Source: Streptomyces mangrovisoli
GTDB lineage: Bacteria > Actinomycetota > Actinomycetes > Streptomycetales > Streptomycetaceae
DNA length: 64,000 bases
NCBI RefSeq assembly: GCF_000974985.2
Contig: NZ_LAVA02000038.1
Span: 1 to 64,000, forward strand
Direction: 5' to 3'
The notes beneath the pieces are model-generated. The model saw only the letters and a program-made list of their open reading frames with translations, was not told the origin of the DNA and made no database searches. Numbering within the stretch: position 1 is the first letter of the stretch; each line of letters opens with the position of its first letter. This document shows positions 1 to 11,312 of the stretch, piece by piece. The position numbers and the translations under genes were made by a program.

Positions 1-1400
1 CTGTACGGCGCCTGGTACGAGTTCTTCCCCCGCTCCGAGGGCACCCCCGAGCAGCCCCACGGCACCTTCCGCACCGCCGCCCGCCGGCTGCCCGCGATCG
101 CCGCGATGGGCTTCGACGTCGTCTACCTCCCGCCCGTCCACCCCATCGGCACCACCTTCCGCAAGGGCCGCAACAACACCCTGTCCGCCGGGCCCGAGGA
201 CGTCGGCGTGCCCTGGGCGATCGGCTCCCCCGAGGGCGGCCACGACAGCGTCCACCCCGCGCTTGGCACCATGGACGACTTCGCCTGGTTCGTGCGCGAG
301 GCCCGCGCCCACGGCCTGGAGATCGCCCTGGACTTCGCCCTCCAGTGCTCCCCGGACCACCCCTGGGTGGAGAAGCACCCCGAGTGGTTTAACCACCGCC
401 CCGACGGCACCATCGCCTACGCCGAGAACCCGCCCAAGAAGTACCAGGACATCTACCCCCTCGCCTTCGACGCCGACCTCGACGGCCTGGTCACCGAGAC
501 CGTGCGGATCCTGCGCGGCTGGATGGACCACGGCGTGCGGATCTTCCGGGTGGACAACCCCCACACCAAACCGGTCCTGTTCTGGGAGCGCGTCATCGGC
601 GAGGTCAACGCGGCCGACCCGGACGTGATCTTCCTGGCCGAGGCGTTCACCCGCCCCGCGATGATGCACACCCTCGCCCAGATCGGCTTCCAGCAGTCCT
701 ACACCTACTTCACCTGGCGCAACTCCAAGCAGGAACTCACCGACTACCTCACCGAGTTGTCGGGCGAGGCGGCGGCGTACATGCGGCCGAATCTCTTCGT
801 CAACACCCCCGACATCCTGCACGCGTACCTTCAGCACGGAGGACGCCCCGCCTTCGAGGTCCGGGCCGTGCTGGCCGCGACCCTCTCCCCCACCTGGGGC
901 GTCTACAGCGGCTACGAACTGTGCGAGAACACCCCCCTGCGAGAGGGCAGCGAGGAGTACCTCGACTCGGAGAAGTACCAACTGCGACCCCGCGACTGGG
1001 ACACCGCCGAACGCGAGGGCCGCAGCATCGCCCCGCTCATCAGCGACCTGAACACGATCCGCCGCCGTCACCCGGCGCTGCGGGAGCTGCGCGGCCTGCG
1101 CTTCCATCACGTCGACAACGAGTCCGTGATCGCGTACAGCAAGCGCAGTGGTGCGGACACCGTGCTGGTGGTGGTCAATCTCGACCCGCACCACACCCAG
1201 GAGGCCACGGTCTCGTTGGACATGCCGCAACTCGGCCTGGACCAGCACGCGTCGGTGCCGGTGCACGACGAGCTGACGGGTGAGACCTACCACTGGGGCA
1301 GGACCAACTACGTGCGCCTCGAGCCCGGCCGGGCGCCCGCGCATGTGTTCCATGTCCGGGTTCCGTCCGCCGCCCCGCGAAAGGGAGGGTCCAAGACCTC

Positions 1401-1404
<4 letters not shown>
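1..1404 (+). CDS. glgE: GlgE, alpha-1,4-glucan:maltose-1-phosphate maltosyltransferase (5' partial)
   Basis: This is the C-terminal 467 codons of GlgE, the GH13 enzyme that transfers maltosyl units from alpha-maltose 1-phosphate to a growing alpha-1,4-glucan in the cytoplasm. The window opens in frame inside the gene, so the start and the N-terminal domain (about 200 residues, judging by the usual family length of about 660-675) lie outside. The GH13 motifs are visible: FRVDNPHTKP with the nucleophile Asp (codon at 553), FLAEAFTRP with the acid/base Glu (codon at 640) and NTPDILH with the third Asp (codon at 811). The stop overlaps the treS start as ATGA, suggesting translational coupling. 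Its substrate should come from Pep2 two genes downstream. The family is certain; which of the two GlgE isoforms found in some streptomycetes this is cannot be read from the fragment. Confidence 0.96.
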
Positions 1405-3119
<1,715 letters not shown>

Positions 3120-3154
3120 CGCGTGCCGAGACGCCGAGGAAAGGACGCGTCACC

Positions 3155-4516
3155 ATGCCGAAAACCGTGATCCTCCCCCCGAGAGGCCCCGGTGTCACCG
3201 GACATCTGGCCTCGCTGGAGGCGCTGCTGCGCGAATGGCTGCCGCGCCAGCGCTGGTTCGCGGGCAAGGACCGGCCCGTGGCCGACCTCGCGGTCCTGTC
3301 GGCCACCGAGCTGCTCCCGGGCTGTCTGCACCTGCTGGTGCAGACCGGACACCCACCGGTCCCTGCGCCCGGCGGCACTCCCCCGCCCGGGGACTGCTAC
3401 CAGTTGCTGCTCGGCCTGCGCGAGCAGCTCTCCCCGCGGCTCGGCCGGGCGCTGATCGGCCGGGCCGAACAGGGGCCGCACGCGGGCCTGTTCGTCTACG
3501 ACGCCCTGCACGACCCGCGGTCCGCGGCGCTGCTCCTGGAGCGGCTGCGGCAGCCCGGCACGGCCGGTCCGCTGGTGTTCGAGACGGCCCCGGCCGCGCG
3601 CATCCCCTCCGGGCTCGCGCCACGGCTGCTCGACGCCGAGCAGTCCAACTCCTCGCTGGTGTACGGCGACGCGTTCATCCTGAAGGTGTTCCGCCGCGTC
3701 CAGCCCGGGGTCAACCCGGACCTGGAGGTCACCGGCGCGCTGGCCGCGCAGGGCTGCACGCGCGTACCCGCGCCGGTCGCCTGGTTCCGCACCACCGGGG
3801 CGCGCGGCGCGACGCTCGGCGTGCTCCAGCCGTTCCTGCCCGCCGCCTCCGACGGCTGGACGCTGGCGCTGCGGGCGCTCGCCGCCGGTGACGACTTCAC
3901 CACCCAGGCCCACCAGCTCGGCCAGGCCACCGCCGACGTGCATCTCGCGCTGGCGACGGCCTTCCCGTCCGGCGGGCACGGCGAGAACGGCGTCACGGCG
4001 TCGGCGATGACCGCGCGGCTGGAGGCGGCCGCGCGCAGCGTGCCCGCGCTCAGGCCGTTCGTGCCGGGGCTGCGCACGGCGTTCGGCGCGCTGGCCGGCT
4101 GCGACGCCGGACCGCCCGACCAGCGGGTCCACGGCGACCTGCACCTGGGACAGGTGCTGCGGGCCGGACGCGAGTGGTTCGTCATCGACTTCGAGGGCGA
4201 GCCGTCGCGGCCGCTGTCCGAGCGGTGTGCCCCGCAGTCCCCGGTGCGGGACATCGCGGGGATGCTGCGCTCCTTCGACTACGCCGCCCGCCAGCGCCGG
4301 CCGTGGCGCCCCGAGTGGGCCCGCCGCTGCCGGGAGGCGTTCTGCGCGGGCTATGCCACCCGCGCCGGCTGGGACCCCCGCAAGAAGCACGCCCTGCTGC
4401 GTGCCCATGAGACCGACCGGGCGGTGTACGAGGTGCTCTACGAGGCCAGGCACCGCCCGGACTGGCTGCCCGTACCCATGGCGGCGATCGAACGACTCGC
4501 CGTCCGAGGAGGATGA
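3155..4516 (+). CDS. pep2: Maltokinase (Pep2/Mak)
   Basis: This kinase phosphorylates maltose with ATP to make alpha-maltose 1-phosphate, the GlgE donor. The 453-residue length fits the family. The N-terminal cap domain carries the typical RQRWFAGKDRP signature (about residues 30-40). The aminoglycoside-phosphotransferase-like kinase core has the catalytic VHGDLHLGQ loop (about residue 325) and the metal-binding VIDFEGEP motif about 20 residues later. A GAGGAAAGGA ribosome site lies upstream of the ATG, after a 35-base gap from treS. The stop overlaps the glgB ATG as ATGA. Nothing unusual was seen. Confidence 0.95.
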   Translation: MPKTVILPPRGPGVTGHLASLEALLREWLPRQRWFAGKDRPVADLAVLSATELLPGCLHLLVQTGHPPVPAPGGTPPPGDCYQLLLGLREQLSPRLGRALIGRAEQGPHAGLFVYDALHDPRSAALLLERLRQPGTAGPLVFETAPAARIPSGLAPRLLDAEQSNSSLVYGDAFILKVFRRVQPGVNPDLEVTGALAAQGCTRVPAPVAWFRTTGARGATLGVLQPFLPAASDGWTLALRALAAGDDFTTQAHQLGQATADVHLALATAFPSGGHGENGVTASAMTARLEAAARSVPALRPFVPGLRTAFGALAGCDAGPPDQRVHGDLHLGQVLRAGREWFVIDFEGEPSRPLSERCAPQSPVRDIAGMLRSFDYAARQRRPWRPEWARRCREAFCAGYATRAGWDPRKKHALLRAHETDRAVYEVLYEARHRPDWLPVPMAAIERLAVRGG

Positions 4517-6726
4517 CCCCCGTGGCCCTGCGTGACACCTCGAAGCCCGAGTCGGCCGGGCCCGTTCCGGCTGCGGCCCCCGCCCTGCACGCCGACGAAC
4601 GCGGCCGCCTGCTGGCCGGTGCCCATCACGATCCGCACGCGCTGCTCGGCGCCCACCCGGTGGACGGGGGCATCGCCTTCCGCGCGCTGCGCCCGTTCGC
4701 GCGCGCGGTGAGCGTGGTCGTCGACGGCGAGGCGAGGCCGCTGGTCTCCGAGGGCGACGGGCTGTTCTCCTGTCTGCTCCCGCTCGACGCGATCCCGGAG
4801 TACACCCTCCGGGTGGAGTACGCCGAGGGCGGCGCCCAGGAGACGCACGACCCCTACCGCTTCCTGCCCGCGCTCGGCGAGCTGGACCTGCACCTGATCC
4901 GCGAGGGCCGGCACGAGCAGCTGTGGAAGGCGCTCGGCGCGGAACCGATGGTCCACCAGGACGTGGCCGGCACCCGCTTCACCGTGTGGGCGCCGAACGC
5001 CCAAGGGGTGCGCGTCGCCGGTGACTTCACCTTCTGGGACGGTACGGCGTTCCCGATGCGCTCGCTCGGCGCGTCCGGGGTGTGGGAGCTGTTCCTGCCC
5101 GGCATCGGCGAGGGCGCCCGCTACAAGTTCGAGATCACCTCCCGGCACGGCGCCCGCTTCCTCAAGGCGGACCCGATGGCCCGCCGCACCGAGGCCCCGC
5201 CGGACACGGCGTCCGTCGTGACGGCGTCCCACTACACGTGGGGCGACGGAGACTGGCTCGAGCGCCGGGCCCGCGCGACGGTGCACGACGCGCCCTTCTC
5301 CGTGTACGAGGTGCATCTGGCGTCCTGGCGGCCGGGGCTGGGCTACCGCGAGCTGGCCGAGCAACTGCCGTCGTACGTCAAGGATCTGGGCTTCACCCAT
5401 GTCGAGCTGATGCCGGTCGCCGAGCACCCCTTCGGCGGCTCCTGGGGTTACCAGGTCACCGGCTTCTACGCGCCCACCGCCCGGCTCGGCGGCCCCGACG
5501 ACTTCAAGTACCTCATCGACGCGCTGCACCGGGCCGGCATCGGCGTGATCATGGACTGGGTGCCCGCGCACTTCCCGAAGGACGACTGGGCGCTCGCGCG
5601 TTTCGACGGCGAACCGCTCTACGAGCCCGGGGACGAGCGCCGGGCGGAGCATCCGGACTGGGGGACCTACGAGTTCGACCTCGGGCGGACCGAGGTGCGC
5701 AACTTCCTGGTCGCCAACGCGGTGTACTGGTGCGAGGAGTTCCACATCGACGGCCTGCGCGTGGACGCGGTCGCCTCGATGCTCTACCTCGACTACTCCC
5801 GCGAGGACGGCCAGTGGTCCCCGAACATGTTCGGCGGCCGCGAGGACCTGGACGCCATGGCCTTCCTCCAGGAGATGAACGCCACCGTCTACCGCAGGGC
5901 GCCCGGCGTCGTCACGATCGCCGAGGAGTCGACGGCCTGGGACGGCGTGACCCGCCCCACCGACAGCGGCGGCCTCGGCTTCGGCCTGAAGTGGAACATG
6001 GGCTGGATGCACGACTCCCTGGAGTACATCCAGCACGAGCCCGTGCACCGCAAGTACCACCACCACGAGATGACCTTCTCGATGGTGTACGCGTACAGCG
6101 AGAACTACGTGCTGCCGATCTCCCACGACGAGGTGGTGCACGGCAAGCGTTCGCTGGTCTCGAAGATGCCCGGCGACTGGTGGCAGCAGCGCGCGAACCT
6201 GCGCGCCTACCTGGCCTTCATGTGGGCCCACCCCGGCAAGCAACTCCTCTTCATGGGGCAGGAGTTCGCGCAGGGCGCGGAGTGGTCCGAGGCGCACGGC
6301 CCGGACTGGTGGCTGCTCGACCCCGGCTACAGTGCCGAGCCCGACCACCGCGGCGTGCGCGACCTCGTGCGCGACCTCAACACGCGCTACCGCGGTGAAC
6401 CCGCCCTGTGGCAGCGGGACACCGACCCGGGCGGCTTCTGCTGGGTGGCGTGCCACTCGGCCGACGACAACGTGTTCGCCTTCGTGCGCTACGACGTCGA
6501 CGGGAACCCGCTGCTCGCGGTCTCCAACTTCTCCCCCGTCGTCCGCCACGACTACGGGCTGCACGTGCCCGGCGACGTGCCCGGCTGGCGCGAGGTCCTC
6601 AACACCGACGCCGCGCGCTACGGCGGCGGCGACGTGCTCAACTCCGGCACGGTGAAGCCGGAGAACGGGCTGCTGCCGCTGACCCTGCCGCCGCTCGCGA
6701 CGGTGTGGCTGACCCCGGCCATGTGA
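4513..6726 (+). CDS. glgB: 1,4-alpha-glucan branching enzyme
   Basis: GlgB adds alpha-1,6 branches to the linear glucan made by GlgE, completing the trehalose-to-glycogen route. The 737 residues comprise an N-terminal beta-sandwich, a CBM48 domain (about 120-210, FTVWAPNAQGVRV), the GH13 barrel and a C-terminal beta domain. Catalytic residues are Asp418 in GLRVDAVASM, Glu471 in IAEEST and Asp539 in SHDEVVHG. The ATG at 4513 overlaps the pep2 stop. A GTG nine bases downstream (4522) is an alternative start that would remove only three residues. No terminator hairpin is obvious before the next gene 42 bases on. Confidence 0.96.
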   Translation: MTPVALRDTSKPESAGPVPAAAPALHADERGRLLAGAHHDPHALLGAHPVDGGIAFRALRPFARAVSVVVDGEARPLVSEGDGLFSCLLPLDAIPEYTLRVEYAEGGAQETHDPYRFLPALGELDLHLIREGRHEQLWKALGAEPMVHQDVAGTRFTVWAPNAQGVRVAGDFTFWDGTAFPMRSLGASGVWELFLPGIGEGARYKFEITSRHGARFLKADPMARRTEAPPDTASVVTASHYTWGDGDWLERRARATVHDAPFSVYEVHLASWRPGLGYRELAEQLPSYVKDLGFTHVELMPVAEHPFGGSWGYQVTGFYAPTARLGGPDDFKYLIDALHRAGIGVIMDWVPAHFPKDDWALARFDGEPLYEPGDERRAEHPDWGTYEFDLGRTEVRNFLVANAVYWCEEFHIDGLRVDAVASMLYLDYSREDGQWSPNMFGGREDLDAMAFLQEMNATVYRRAPGVVTIAEESTAWDGVTRPTDSGGLGFGLKWNMGWMHDSLEYIQHEPVHRKYHHHEMTFSMVYAYSENYVLPISHDEVVHGKRSLVSKMPGDWWQQRANLRAYLAFMWAHPGKQLLFMGQEFAQGAEWSEAHGPDWWLLDPGYSAEPDHRGVRDLVRDLNTRYRGEPALWQRDTDPGGFCWVACHSADDNVFAFVRYDVDGNPLLAVSNFSPVVRHDYGLHVPGDVPGWREVLNTDAARYGGGDVLNSGTVKPENGLLPLTLPPLATVWLTPAM

Positions 6727-6768
6727 AAGCGGTGACGGGGGCGGGCGGGCGGCTGCCATGCTGGACCG

Positions 6769-8481
6769 ATGCCGACACCCACCCGCCCCCGGCCCACCGG
6801 TGAGCCGACCCGCGTCGACGGCGTCCGCCTGGAGTCGCTGCATGTCATCCAGGACGTGCGCGGGGCCGGCCGGGTGCTGGACGACGTGTCCTTCGAGGCG
6901 CCGGCCGCGCGGCTCACCGTGATCGCGGGCAGCAGCGGCGCCGGCAAGACCGTACTCCTGGAGACGCTCGCCGGGCTGCGGCCCGCGACGGCCGGGTCGG
7001 TACGGCACGACGGAGCCGAACCGCTGCCGCCGGGGCCGGAGTTCGGGTTCGTGCCGCAGGAGGACGTGGTGCACCGCGAACTCCCGCTCCGGCAGACCCT
7101 CGTGCATGCGGGACGGCTGCGCCTGCCGTCGGGCACGCCCGTCGAGGCGGTGGCGGCACGCGTCGACGACGTGCTCGCGGCGCTGGGCCTCACGGACCGG
7201 GCCGCCACCCGGGTCGGCGCGCTCAGCGGTGGCGAGCGCAAACGGGCCTGCGTCGCCGCGGAGTTGCTGACCCGGCCCCGGGTGCTGTTCCTGGACGAGC
7301 CGACGTCCGGGCTCGATCCGGTCTCCGGCGCCGCGCTGCTCGCGACGCTGCGGGAACTGGCCGGGAACGGGACGACGGTGGTGCTCACCACGCATGTCCT
7401 GGCCGATCTGCCGCGCTGCGACCAGGTGGTGTTCCTCGCGCCGGGCGGCCGACTCGCCTACGCGGGACCGCCGGACGCGCTGCGCGCGGCGTTCGGGGCA
7501 CAGACGGTGGAGGAGGTGTACGCGGCGGTCGCCGGCGGCGCGGTGGCGCCTCCGGCGAGGTCCGGGGCGGGGTCTGAGGCAGGGTCCGCGGCGGGGTCCG
7601 CCCAGCGCGCCGTACCGGAGTGTCCGGAGGCCGTCGCCCCGGGGCCCGGTGCCGTACGGCAGTGGCTGCTGCTGACCCGGCGTACGGCCGCCCTGCTGGT
7701 GCGCAACCGGCTGTCGGTGGCCGTTCTCGCCGGGTCGCCGGTGATGATCGTGGCCATGTTCGCGGTGCTGTTCCGGCCGGGCGCGTTCGACGCGGCGTCG
7801 CCGGATCCCGGCACGACCACGATGATCATGTTCTGGATCGCGTTCGGCGCGTTCTTCTTCGGGCTGACCTACGGGCTGCTCCAGATCTGCACCGAACTGC
7901 CCGTGCTGCGGCGGGAGTTCCTGGCCGGGCTGCGCATCGGGCCGTATGTCGCGGCCAAGCTGACCACCGTGCTGCCGGTGCTCGCCGTCGCGGACGCGCT
8001 GCTGCTGGCCGTGCTGCGCGCCCTGGACCGGCTGCCCGCGGCGGGCTGGTCGACGTACGGCTCGCTGTTCGTGACCAGCGTGCTCGCCTCGGCCGCCGCG
8101 CTCGCCCTCGGGCTGCTCACCTCGGCCGCGGTGACGGAGCCCGGCCAGGCCACGCTCATGCTGCCGCTGCTCTGCTTCCCCCAGGTGCTGTTCTCGGGCG
8201 CCTTCGTGCCGGTGCCGCGGATGGCCCTCGGGGGGCGGGTGATCAGCTGGGCGATGACCAATCGGTGGGCGTTCGAGGCGCTCGGTGGCGCGGTGCGTCT
8301 GCCGGCGTTGTGGCGGGACGGCGGGTCGCCGATGGGGCCGCCACTGCTCGCGTCGTACGGCGACTCGTTCGGGCATCCCGCGGTGCGGGGGTGGGTTGTG
8401 CTGGTGGGGTTCGCGGCGGTTTTCCTCGGGGGGACGTGGGCGGTGCTGGTGCGGAAGTGTCGTTCGTACGGGGGTAGGTGA
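6769..8481 (+). CDS. ABCG-type ABC transporter, fused ATPase and ABC-2 permease
   Basis: This is a half-transporter with the ATPase at the N-terminus and the membrane domain at the C-terminus, the arrangement of the WHITE/ABCG class, and probably an exporter acting as a dimer. The Walker A GSSGAGKT lies near residue 54, the signature LSGGERKR near 152 and Walker B VLFLDEPTSGLDP near 172, followed by the switch His in LTTH. A low-complexity Gly/Ala/Ser linker (about 260-285) leads to about six membrane segments. The substrate cannot be inferred. There is no good ribosome site. A -10-like CATGCT lies about 7-12 bases before the ATG, so a nearly leaderless transcript is possible. It is co-oriented with glgB, but a functional link to glucan metabolism is not evident. 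Confidence 0.88.
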   Translation: MPTPTRPRPTGEPTRVDGVRLESLHVIQDVRGAGRVLDDVSFEAPAARLTVIAGSSGAGKTVLLETLAGLRPATAGSVRHDGAEPLPPGPEFGFVPQEDVVHRELPLRQTLVHAGRLRLPSGTPVEAVAARVDDVLAALGLTDRAATRVGALSGGERKRACVAAELLTRPRVLFLDEPTSGLDPVSGAALLATLRELAGNGTTVVLTTHVLADLPRCDQVVFLAPGGRLAYAGPPDALRAAFGAQTVEEVYAAVAGGAVAPPARSGAGSEAGSAAGSAQRAVPECPEAVAPGPGAVRQWLLLTRRTAALLVRNRLSVAVLAGSPVMIVAMFAVLFRPGAFDAASPDPGTTTMIMFWIAFGAFFFGLTYGLLQICTELPVLRREFLAGLRIGPYVAAKLTTVLPVLAVADALLLAVLRALDRLPAAGWSTYGSLFVTSVLASAAALALGLLTSAAVTEPGQATLMLPLLCFPQVLFSGAFVPVPRMALGGRVISWAMTNRWAFEALGGAVRLPALWRDGGSPMGPPLLASYGDSFGHPAVRGWVVLVGFAAVFLGGTWAVLVRKCRSYGGR

Positions 8482-8530
8482 GCATGGGCTCGGGGCGGGT
8501 CCGGGCGGTCTGGCCGAGCGCCGCTGTCCC

Positions 8531-8667
8531 GTGCGGGTCCGTCGTGGTCGGTCGCGCAGTTCCCCGCGCCCCTTGGGTGGGCGGTGTGAGCCTGCGGCGG
8601 GGCTCGGGGGCCGTGGTCGTGTGCGGGTGCGTCGGGGCTCGTCGCGCGGTTCCCCGCGCGCCTTGGG
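8531..8667 (+). repeat. Two direct copies of the GCGCAGTTCCCCGCGCCCCT element
   Basis: Two tandem copies (8531-8577 and 8620-8667) of the roughly 45-bp dispersed element GTGCGGGT(G/C)CGTCG...CGCGCAGTTCCCCGCGCCCCT lie between the convergent ends of the ABC transporter and the MOCOS-like gene. The second copy has diverged (CGCGCGGTTCCCCGCGCGCCT). Here both copies point the same way, unlike the inverted pairs elsewhere in the window. Confidence 0.8.
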
Positions 8668-8675
8668 GCGTGCGG

Positions 8676-10073
8676 TCAGCAGCCTTCTCGGGCCGTCAGG
8701 TGGGCTGTGGCCGGGGTGCGGTCCCGGTAGGTGTCGGTGACGAAGGCCAGGAAGGTGTCCACGTCCTCGGGGCGGGTGGCCAGGCCCACCGAGACGCGGA
8801 CCGCGCCTGCCGACGGCAGCCCCAGCAGGTCGAGGTAGCCCTCCAGGGTCCGGGCGCGGGCGCGGGCCGCGGAGCGCAGGCGGGGCAGGGACAGCGCGAA
8901 CGCCGCCTCCCCCGCGCCGGGGTTGCAGAAGCAGCCGGTGCGCAGCGAGATGGTGCGCCGGGCGCTGTCCTGCGCGACGATCCGCTCGTCGACGACGCGG
9001 CCCTCCGCGTCGAGAACGTTCAGCGCCACCGTGCCGCCGCGGGGCCGGGCGGTGTCCTCGGGGCCGTAGACGCGGATCATCGGTGAACCGTCGCGGTGCC
9101 GCAGGGTGCGCAGGCCGGTCAGGAGGCGTTCGGTGAGGGCGCCGACGTGGTCGTGGACGCGGTTCATGCCGATCCGGCCGATCCACTCCAGGCCCGCCGT
9201 GACGTCCGGTATGGACAGGAAGTTCACCGTGCCGTCCTCGAAGGCGGCCTCGCCGTCGGCCATGACGTGCCACTGCGCCTGGGCGCTGACGGCGTAGATC
9301 GTGCCGCCGGAGAACCACGGCCGCCGCAGCCGGGCCAGCGCCTCGCGGCGTACGACGAGACTGCCCACCCCGGTGGGGTGCCCGAAGACCTTGTACCAGC
9401 TGACCACCGTGAAGTCGGGGTGCACCCGGCTGAGGTCCAGCGGGTTGGCGGGCACGAAGGCGGCGGCGTCCAGCAGGACGTCGTAGCCCCGTTCGTGCGC
9501 GGCCGCGACCCAGTCGAGCGCGTGCTGCACCCCCGTGAAGTTGCTCTGCGCGGGGTAGGCCAGCAGCCCGCGCCGGGCACGGCGCGCCAGGCGGCGCGGG
9601 CGGCGCGTGGCGAGGGCGTCGAGCAGCCGGTCGCCGTCCACCCGGAGATCCTGGCCGCGCACCGGCACGTAGTGGGTGCTCGCGCCCTTCGCGCGGGCGT
9701 ACTCGCGCAGGCCGTTGACCGAGTTGTGGTTGTCGAGCAGCATCACCAGCCGCCCGCCCGGCGCGAACGGGTACGACTCGCCGATCAGGCGCAGCGCGCC
9801 GGTGGCGTTGGCGGTGAAGACGACCGCGTACTCGTCGGGATCGGCGTGGAAGTGCTCCAGGACCGCGGTGCGGGCCCGGGAGAGCAGTTCGGTGGAGACC
9901 CGCGAGGCGGGGCTGTCGGAGTGCGGATTGCCGAAGCAGCCGCCGGTGATCCGCTCCGCGCTCGCCCGCACCAGTGAGCGCGGCGGCAGCCCGGAGCCGG
10001 TGTAGTCCAGATAGGTGTGCCCCTCGTCGTCGAGATAGCCGAACTCGCGCGTCCTGATGTCCCCGAGATCCAC
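8676..10073 (-). CDS. MOCOS-like class V aminotransferase-fold PLP enzyme
   Basis: This 465-residue protein belongs to the class V PLP fold (NifS/cysteine desulfurase superfamily). It most resembles the N-terminal domain of molybdenum cofactor sulfurase. It has YLDYTGSGLPP near the N-terminus, the PLP Lys228 in VVSWYKVFGHPTG and RTGCFCNPGAGE near the C-terminus, with the cysteines of the MOCOS-type loop. The MOSC domain of full MOCOS proteins is absent. The chosen GTG at 10073 starts just before the conserved DIRTREFGYLDDEG and has a purine-rich GGGGGACGGGGG upstream. An upstream TTG is possible. It is divergent from a GCS2-family ligase. Substrate unknown: sulfur transfer from cysteine is the family expectation, not shown here. 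Confidence 0.82.
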   Translation of the reverse strand: MDLGDIRTREFGYLDDEGHTYLDYTGSGLPPRSLVRASAERITGGCFGNPHSDSPASRVSTELLSRARTAVLEHFHADPDEYAVVFTANATGALRLIGESYPFAPGGRLVMLLDNHNSVNGLREYARAKGASTHYVPVRGQDLRVDGDRLLDALATRRPRRLARRARRGLLAYPAQSNFTGVQHALDWVAAAHERGYDVLLDAAAFVPANPLDLSRVHPDFTVVSWYKVFGHPTGVGSLVVRREALARLRRPWFSGGTIYAVSAQAQWHVMADGEAAFEDGTVNFLSIPDVTAGLEWIGRIGMNRVHDHVGALTERLLTGLRTLRHRDGSPMIRVYGPEDTARPRGGTVALNVLDAEGRVVDERIVAQDSARRTISLRTGCFCNPGAGEAAFALSLPRLRSAARARARTLEGYLDLLGLPSAGAVRVSVGLATRPEDVDTFLAFVTDTYRDRTPATAHLTAREGC

Positions 10074-10223
10074 CGCGCCCCCGTCCCCCGTACCGCCGGA
10101 CGGCGTTCCCGCCGCCCCCTGATCCAACGTACTGCGCCTCGTCCCGGTGTTCGAAGGCGGCGCACGGGGGCAGTCGGGAGCTACGGGCGCTCCCCCGGCG
10201 CCGTCGCGGAAGGGCTGCCTCAC

Positions 10224-11312
10224 GTGCGTACCGTCGGAGTGGAAGAGGAACTCCTCCTGGTCGACCCGGACAGCGGCGAGCCGCGGGCCAGGTCCGCCGC
10301 CGTCCTCGCCCACGTCGCGGGCGACGGCCGGGGCGACGACGTCTTCGAGAAGGAGCTGCACCGCCAGCAGCTGGAGTTCGCCACCCGGCCGCAGACCGAC
10401 CTGGCGGAGCTCGGTGAGGAGATCGTGCGGGGCCGCAAGGAGGCGGCCCGGCACGCGGAGGAGGCCGGCTGCTCCGTGGCCGCGCTCGCGACCTCTCCGC
10501 TGCCGGTCAGCCCGACGGTCAGCGTGGCCGACCGCTACCAGTGGATGGCCGACCGGTACGGCATCGCGGCCCAGGAGCAGATGGTCTGCGGCTGTCACGT
10601 CCATGTCGCCGTCGACTCCGACGAGGAGGGCGTCGCGGTCCTGGACCGGATCCGGCCCTGGCTGGCCGTGCCGGCGGCGATCAGCGCCAACTCCCCTTTC
10701 TGGCAGGGGGAGGACACGCAGTACGAGAGCTACCGCAGCCGGGTGTGGCAGCGCTGGCCGTCCGCCGGGCCGACGGAGCTGTTCGGCACGCCCGAGCGCT
10801 ACCGGCGCCGGGTGGCGGACATGGTGGCCACCGGGAGCCTGCTCGACAAGGGGATGATCTACTTCGACGCCCGCCTGTCCGAGCGGTATCCGACGGTGGA
10901 GATCCGGGTCGCCGACGTGTGTCTGCACGCGGACACCGCGGTGCTGGTTGCGGCCCTGTGCCGGGGCCTGGTGGAGACCGCGGCACGCGAGTGGCGGGCC
11001 GGGACGGCGCCGCTGGAGCACAGCGTGAGCCTGCTCGGGCTGGCCGCCTGGCGCTCCGCCCGCTCGGGCCTGACCGGGGACCTGCTGCACCCGCGGACCA
11101 TGCGGCCGCGGCCCGCGCGGGACGTGGTGCGGGCCCTGGTGGACCACGTCGGCGGGGCGCTGTCCGACAGCGGGGATCTGGACCGGGTGCACGAGGGTCT
11201 CGACCTGCTGGCCCGCCGCGGGAACGGCGCCCGGGTGCAGCGGGCGGCGCTGGAACGGACGGGGAGCCTCGCCGAGGTGGTCACGGAGTGCGTCCGGCAG
11301 ACCCAGGGGTGA
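10224..11312 (+). CDS. Glutamate--cysteine ligase family (GCS2/YbdK-type) carboxylate-amine ligase
   Basis: The 362-residue protein matches the GCS2 family, ATP-dependent ligases joining a carboxylate to an amine. The family includes the weak gamma-glutamylcysteine ligase YbdK of E. coli. Visible signatures are TVGVEEELLLVDP at the N-terminus, EKELHRQQLEFATRP, CGCHVHVAVDS (metal/substrate region near residue 130), SANSPFW and PTVEIRVADVC. The GTG at 10224 is preferred because GGAAGGG lies nine bases upstream and the family begins with this VGVEEE motif; the frame stays open upstream without conservation. The gene is divergent from the MOCOS-like gene across about 150 bases, which may hold a shared control region. 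Mycothiol-using bacteria do not need glutathione, so the true product is open. Confidence 0.87.
   Translation: MRTVGVEEELLLVDPDSGEPRARSAAVLAHVAGDGRGDDVFEKELHRQQLEFATRPQTDLAELGEEIVRGRKEAARHAEEAGCSVAALATSPLPVSPTVSVADRYQWMADRYGIAAQEQMVCGCHVHVAVDSDEEGVAVLDRIRPWLAVPAAISANSPFWQGEDTQYESYRSRVWQRWPSAGPTELFGTPERYRRRVADMVATGSLLDKGMIYFDARLSERYPTVEIRVADVCLHADTAVLVAALCRGLVETAAREWRAGTAPLEHSVSLLGLAAWRSARSGLTGDLLHPRTMRPRPARDVVRALVDHVGGALSDSGDLDRVHEGLDLLARRGNGARVQRAALERTGSLAEVVTECVRQTQG

Noticed and set aside
4438..9318. A 1626-codon reverse-strand open frame under glgB and the ABC transporter
   Set aside because: It is antisense to two secure genes; its product is low-complexity Arg/Pro/Gly/His-rich sequence, the usual artefact of G+C-rich coding DNA.
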